From Chloroflexota bacterium (GTDB lineage Bacteria; Chloroflexota; Anaerolineae; Anaerolineales; E44-bin32), in the NCBI GenBank assembly GCA_022561215.1, contig JADFRQ010000020.1:1-44477 (forward strand): 44,477 nucleotides of DNA, in the 5' to 3' direction. Position 1 is the first letter of the stretch, and every line of letters starts with the position of its first letter. This document shows, in pieces, positions 41,472 through 44,477 of this stretch. The translations under genes were made by a program, and so were the position numbers. The notes beneath the pieces are model-generated. The model saw only the letters and a list, made by a program, of their open reading frames with translations. It ran no database searches and had not been told where the DNA came from.

Positions 41472-43391
41472 TTAGACCTGTACCAGAGGAATCACCTCGC
41501 GACGTGACCGCTTCGGGGATCTCACTTCCGGACACTCCCAAACATCGCCTGGATTATCTCGGCGAATTTGTGCAAATTTGGGAAGGATCCCGCAAGCAAA
41601 GCAACGCTCGCGACAATCGACGCGCGTGCGACCTTCCAGGCTCCAAAGATAATCTTCTGTAAGAAATTTCTTCGTCAACCCGGCATTGATATGGTCCCAG
41701 GGCAATATTTCATCGATCGGGCGTTCTCGGTGCGTGTAAAAGGTGGGCTCGAGACCGGCATCGTCAAAGGCTTCCATCCAGATTCCGTAATCGAAGTGTT
41801 CCTGCCAGGCGTCAAAGTGCGCGCCTTTTTCCCAAGCTTTGTAAATAACGTGTCCCATTCTTCGATCCCCTCGAGAAAGCCAGGCCTCGAGCATGGTTGC
41901 TTTGGGGTCGGTCCAATTGAATTTCAAGCCCGGTCCCCTTAGAGCTTTGCGCAAGATTTGCTGTTTGGCTTCAATTTGTTTTATGCTGTCGCAGGGAACC
42001 CATTGAAAAGGCGTATGCGGCTTGGGCACAAAAGTGCTTACGCCCACATTGACACGCGCCCGATTTCCAAGGGCTTTTCGTCCCTCGCGCAGAACGGCTT
42101 TGCACAACTCGCCGATTGCCTCTACATCTTCGAGTGTTTCCGAAGGATGGCCGATCATGAAGTAGAGCTTAATGGTTTGCCAGCCGCGCTTGTATATCTC
42201 GCCTGCCGTCTCGAGCACCTGTTCGGTAGATACATATTTATTGATGATGTTGCGCATGCGTTCGGTGGCGGCTTCCGGCGCCAGTGTGAATCCGCCGCGG
42301 CGTGAATTTTCCTTGAGCAGGTCCATCAATTCGACGGAAAAGGATTCGATGCGCAGTGATGGCAGCGAAATATTAATGTGCCGATCTTTAAATCGTGTGG
42401 TCACTTCCTTAACCAATGTCAGCACTTCGTCATAGTCCGATGAGGAAAGTGAAAGCAGTCCGATTTCCTCGATGCCCGTCTGCTCCATGGCGAGCTTGAT
42501 AGCATCGGAGATTTCAGAAACCGGTCGTTCGCGGACGGGGCGTGTGATCATCCCTGCTTGACAGAAACGACAGCCGCGCGTACAGCCGCGCATGATTTCA
42601 ATCGGAATGCGGTTATGGGTAACATCGACATAGGGGACGATGAAGTTTGTCAGCGGAGGCGGCAGCTTGGGCACAATACGTTTGATCACCGGCAGCTGCG
42701 CTTCGGGCGTCGTGGCTGTTACATCGAGGATGGTTCCATCGAAGTCTTGACGAACGGAATAAAACGCGGGGACATAGACGCCCCAGATCGCGGCCAGAGA
42801 ACGCAGCAAGCTTTCACGCGAGGTTTTGTTATCCTTCCAGTGGCGTACAGCCTGAAGAATTTCAAGGATCACGTCTTCGCCTTCTCCGATGACAAACGCA
42901 TCAATAAAGTCCACCATCGGTTCCGGATTAAGCGTCGCATGGCCGCCAGCGATGATCAGTGGATCGTTATTTGTTCGCTGAGCGCTGAACAGCGGGACAT
43001 TGCCCATATCGAGCATGTTCAATGTATTCGTGTAGAGTGTTTCGTAGGGTAGGGAGAACCCGACGACATCAAACGCACTCAGCGGACGTTTGCTCTCGAG
43101 GGAGTAAAGCGGAATGTCTTCCTCACGCATCAGCTGCTCCATGTCCGCCCATGGAGCGAACACGCGCTCAGCCAATGCATCCTCTTGCTTATTGATGATG
43201 TCGTAAAGGATTGCCAGGCCGAGATTGGACATACCCAGGTCGTAAATGTCGGGGAAGGCCATCGCGAAGCGGTAGGGCGTCCCATCCCAATCTTTGGTAA
43301 CCTGATTGAGCTCGCCGCCAATATAGCGACCCGGTTTTTGAACCTTCGGGAGCAAGTGCTCCAATTTTGCTTGGATGGTCTCTGGTTTCAT
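41472..43391 (-). CDS. B12-binding-like radical SAM protein (TIGR03960 type)
   Basis: A 639-residue protein. The radical-SAM cluster site is CTRGCRFC (Cys270, Cys274, Cys277), preceded by an N-terminal region that resembles a B12-binding domain (FSLPYETLYTNTLNMLDMG, GGHATLNPEPM). It also has GFTLAPEAATERMRNIINK and YFMIGHPSETLEDVEAI. The C-terminus has extra cysteines (CRERCFACGILP). These proteins often lie near ribosome or RNA-processing genes, and the reaction is unknown. The ATG is preceded by a -10-like TATAAT. Confidence 0.92.
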   Translation of the reverse strand: MKPETIQAKLEHLLPKVQKPGRYIGGELNQVTKDWDGTPYRFAMAFPDIYDLGMSNLGLAILYDIINKQEDALAERVFAPWADMEQLMREEDIPLYSLESKRPLSAFDVVGFSLPYETLYTNTLNMLDMGNVPLFSAQRTNNDPLIIAGGHATLNPEPMVDFIDAFVIGEGEDVILEILQAVRHWKDNKTSRESLLRSLAAIWGVYVPAFYSVRQDFDGTILDVTATTPEAQLPVIKRIVPKLPPPLTNFIVPYVDVTHNRIPIEIMRGCTRGCRFCQAGMITRPVRERPVSEISDAIKLAMEQTGIEEIGLLSLSSSDYDEVLTLVKEVTTRFKDRHINISLPSLRIESFSVELMDLLKENSRRGGFTLAPEAATERMRNIINKYVSTEQVLETAGEIYKRGWQTIKLYFMIGHPSETLEDVEAIGELCKAVLREGRKALGNRARVNVGVSTFVPKPHTPFQWVPCDSIKQIEAKQQILRKALRGPGLKFNWTDPKATMLEAWLSRGDRRMGHVIYKAWEKGAHFDAWQEHFDYGIWMEAFDDAGLEPTFYTHRERPIDEILPWDHINAGLTKKFLTEDYLWSLEGRTRVDCRERCFACGILPKFAQIRRDNPGDVWECPEVRSPKRSRREVIPLVQV

Positions 43392-43480
43392 GAAAATAGG
43401 CTCTCGACGGAGAATGTTTGGACAATTATAGGCGAAATATTATAGCACAGGGGTGTTTTCCCCCAATTTCAAATAGTTAA

Positions 43481-43510
43481 TTGACTCGCGAAAACAGCAC
43501 ATGGTAGAAT
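43481..43510 (+). promoter_or_regulatory. Promoter of the tRNA-Glu gene
   Basis: TTGACT (43481-43486), an 18-base spacer, and TAGAAT (43505-43510) match sigma-70 sites well and place the start about six bases after the -10, just upstream of the tRNA. The divergent radical-SAM gene has minus-strand TATAAT hexamers at about 43412 and 43440, so the 43392-43520 stretch is a divergent promoter region. Confidence 0.65.
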
Positions 43511-43520
43511 AGCGCCCGTT

Positions 43521-43593
43521 GCCCCCATCGTCTAGCGGCCCAGGACGCGGCCCTCTCAAGGCCGAAACCGGGGTTCGAGTCCCCGTGGGGGCA
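43521..43593 (+). tRNA. tRNA-Glu (anticodon CTC)
   Basis: A 73-base cloverleaf. The acceptor stem GCCCCCA pairs with TGGGGGC, the discriminator base is A (43593), and the T-arm holds GGTTCGAGTCC. The anticodon loop CTCTCAA carries CTC, read as Glu. The CCA end is not encoded; ACCTT follows. It lies between the divergent radical-SAM gene and a decayed region. Confidence 0.95.
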
Positions 43594-43630
43594 CCTTCGA
43601 GGGCGAGCTTCATAGACAGTGTAAGTATCT

Positions 43631-44178
43631 GTGATCGGGCGCTTGCTTAATCGTGCGCTTTCGAATCAACTTTTCTCGCTTCCAACTTTAGACCCACATC
43701 TTTCGCCAAAGGAAGGTGTTCTTTCCTCAGTCAAAGGATAACGTGACCGAAAATCTATTTTCATTACCTCGATTGTACCTGTTCTTCTTCCAATTTATCG
43801 AGCGTCTTCCGATCTCAAAATGGCTGCTTTGCAAGTCTGGTAATAATAATCAGCGCCGTGGCGCACCATTGGGTCGCCTGGAAGAAAGGTTATGTGGATC
43901 CAGACCAATTCGATTCTTCTCTTGCCTACCACGGCTTTTATCTTGTGGATGTACCTTTCTGATGGATTTTTCTTACAAAACATGCTGCCCGAGACCTAAA
44001 GAAGTTCTTTTCAAAAAGTAGAAGAAGCGAAGAGGAAATTCTTAAGCTCATCACCGACTTCAATTCTTTTCCTAAAGAGCAAACCAGCCGTCAGTGGGCT
44101 GTATCCGGATACGTGAGCAAGGTATTGCTAAGATTAATGACTCCTGTTAGTGATTTATCTCCCCTGATTATCTACTAA
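43631..44178 (+). pseudogene. Decayed gene upstream of a methyltransferase fragment
   Basis: Protein-like stretches run through two frames with stops and a shift. One frame reads ...QLFSLPTLDPHLSPKEG, a TAA at 43739, then ITSIVPVLLPIYRASSDLK up to a stop near 43838. The next frame reads ISAVAHHWVAWKKGYVDPD and FDSSLAYHGFYLVDVPF, an in-frame TGA at 43960, then IFLTKHAARDLKKFF and ITDFNSFPKEQTSRQW to a stop at 44176. I do not recognise the family. It stands where a restriction enzyme gene would be expected, next to the methylase fragment. Confidence 0.5.
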
Positions 44179-44217
44179 TCGTTATATACTTGTGGAAACT
44201 CACAAAGAGAAAGCGTA

Positions 44218-44376
44218 GTGAAAAGATCCAGGAATAAGCTTTTTGTAGTGGACCTATTTAGCGGCTGCGGCGGCTTAACCCAGGGACTCAAAGACTGCGC
44301 GTTTAGAGTTATTGGAGCCGTTGAGATAGATGTGTATGTCCTCAGAACATTTGAGACAATAACTAGCTTTTACTAA
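44218..44376 (+). pseudogene. Truncated DNA (cytosine-5)-methyltransferase
   Basis: From a GTG at 44218, 52 codons read KLFVVDLFSGCGGLTQGLKD, VIGAVEID and LRTFE, the SAM-binding motif I (DLFSGCGG) and motif II region of C5-methyltransferases. After the threonine-rich TIT the match ends and the frame stops at 44374-44376. The catalytic PCQ motif and target domain are absent, so the gene is broken. The remaining 101 bases of the window hold nothing I recognise. Confidence 0.8.
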
Positions 44377-44477
44377 AAGATACTTTTCCCCTTCGCGGAT
44401 TATACACACACGGTCTGTAAATTCTCCACTCGTCTCTTTTGCATGGTTTTCTCTTTGATCAATTCCCTTCTGATTTT

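Noticed and set aside
43521-44477. An integrated element with attachment-site duplication of the tRNA 3' end
   Set aside because: No second copy of the tRNA 3' end and no integrase gene occur in the visible 900 bases; the window ends too soon to judge.

Overview
The window looks like a piece of a Chloroflexota chromosome, probably close to Anaerolineae. This is an inference from gene content and protein style, not from a database search. The clues are a long ribosomal-protein operon with zinc-ribbon forms of L24, S14 and S4, surface proteins with Thr-Pro linkers, ATP-type PEP carboxykinase, and the paired radical-SAM/DUF2344 genes next to a tRNA.

Bases 1-16757 hold the end of tuf followed by the S10/spc/alpha operons and their usual tail, all on the + strand: rpsJ, rplC-rplD-rplW-rplB-rpsS-rplV-rpsC, rplP-rpmC-rpsQ-rplN-rplX-rplE-rpsZ-rpsH-rplF-rplR-rpsE-rpmD-rplO-secY-map-rpmJ-rpsM-rpsK-rpsD-rpoA-rplQ-truA-rplM-rpsI. 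Genes are tightly packed, often overlapping by 1-8 bases. Several starts were moved to the family start supported by a Shine-Dalgarno site. Two usual members are not in place: adk lies alone about 10 kb downstream on the other strand, and no infA is seen between map and rpmJ. A degenerate heptamer array and an inverted repeat interrupt the operon between rpsJ and rplC.

Bases 16784-27489 are housekeeping and signalling genes: a tetrapyrrole-methylase/MazG fusion, a secreted metallophosphoesterase, pckA, adk, an OmpR-type response regulator followed directly by a multidomain histidine kinase, and a lone receiver protein. Two long intergenic stretches here carry palindromic elements. The clearest is a 175-bp MITE-like element with 17-bp terminal inverted repeats and a perfect 38-bp palindrome near its centre.

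Bases 27490-37116 hold an mscS channel gene and, divergent from it, a fatty-acid degradation operon: TetR regulator, metallo-beta-lactamase-fold hydrolase, two adjacent and complementary acyl-CoA dehydrogenase subunits, a 3-hydroxyacyl-CoA dehydrogenase/enoyl-CoA hydratase fusion, thiolase and an SCP2-type protein. Together these cover one full beta-oxidation turn. A perfect 18-bp palindrome just downstream of a good sigma-70 promoter is the likely TetR operator. The first dehydrogenase lacks the catalytic glutamate and the second has it, which suggests an obligate heteromer.

Bases 37117-44477 hold a large surface metallophosphoesterase with two duplicated C-terminal domains, broken by a +1 shift, then the DUF2344/radical-SAM pair, tRNA-Glu(CTC), and a decayed stretch with a broken gene and a truncated DNA cytosine methyltransferase. 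That stretch is probably the remnant of a restriction-modification locus beside the tRNA. I did not find a convincing wholly new system. The best leads are the split-active-site dehydrogenase pair with its operator, and the nested palindromic element.
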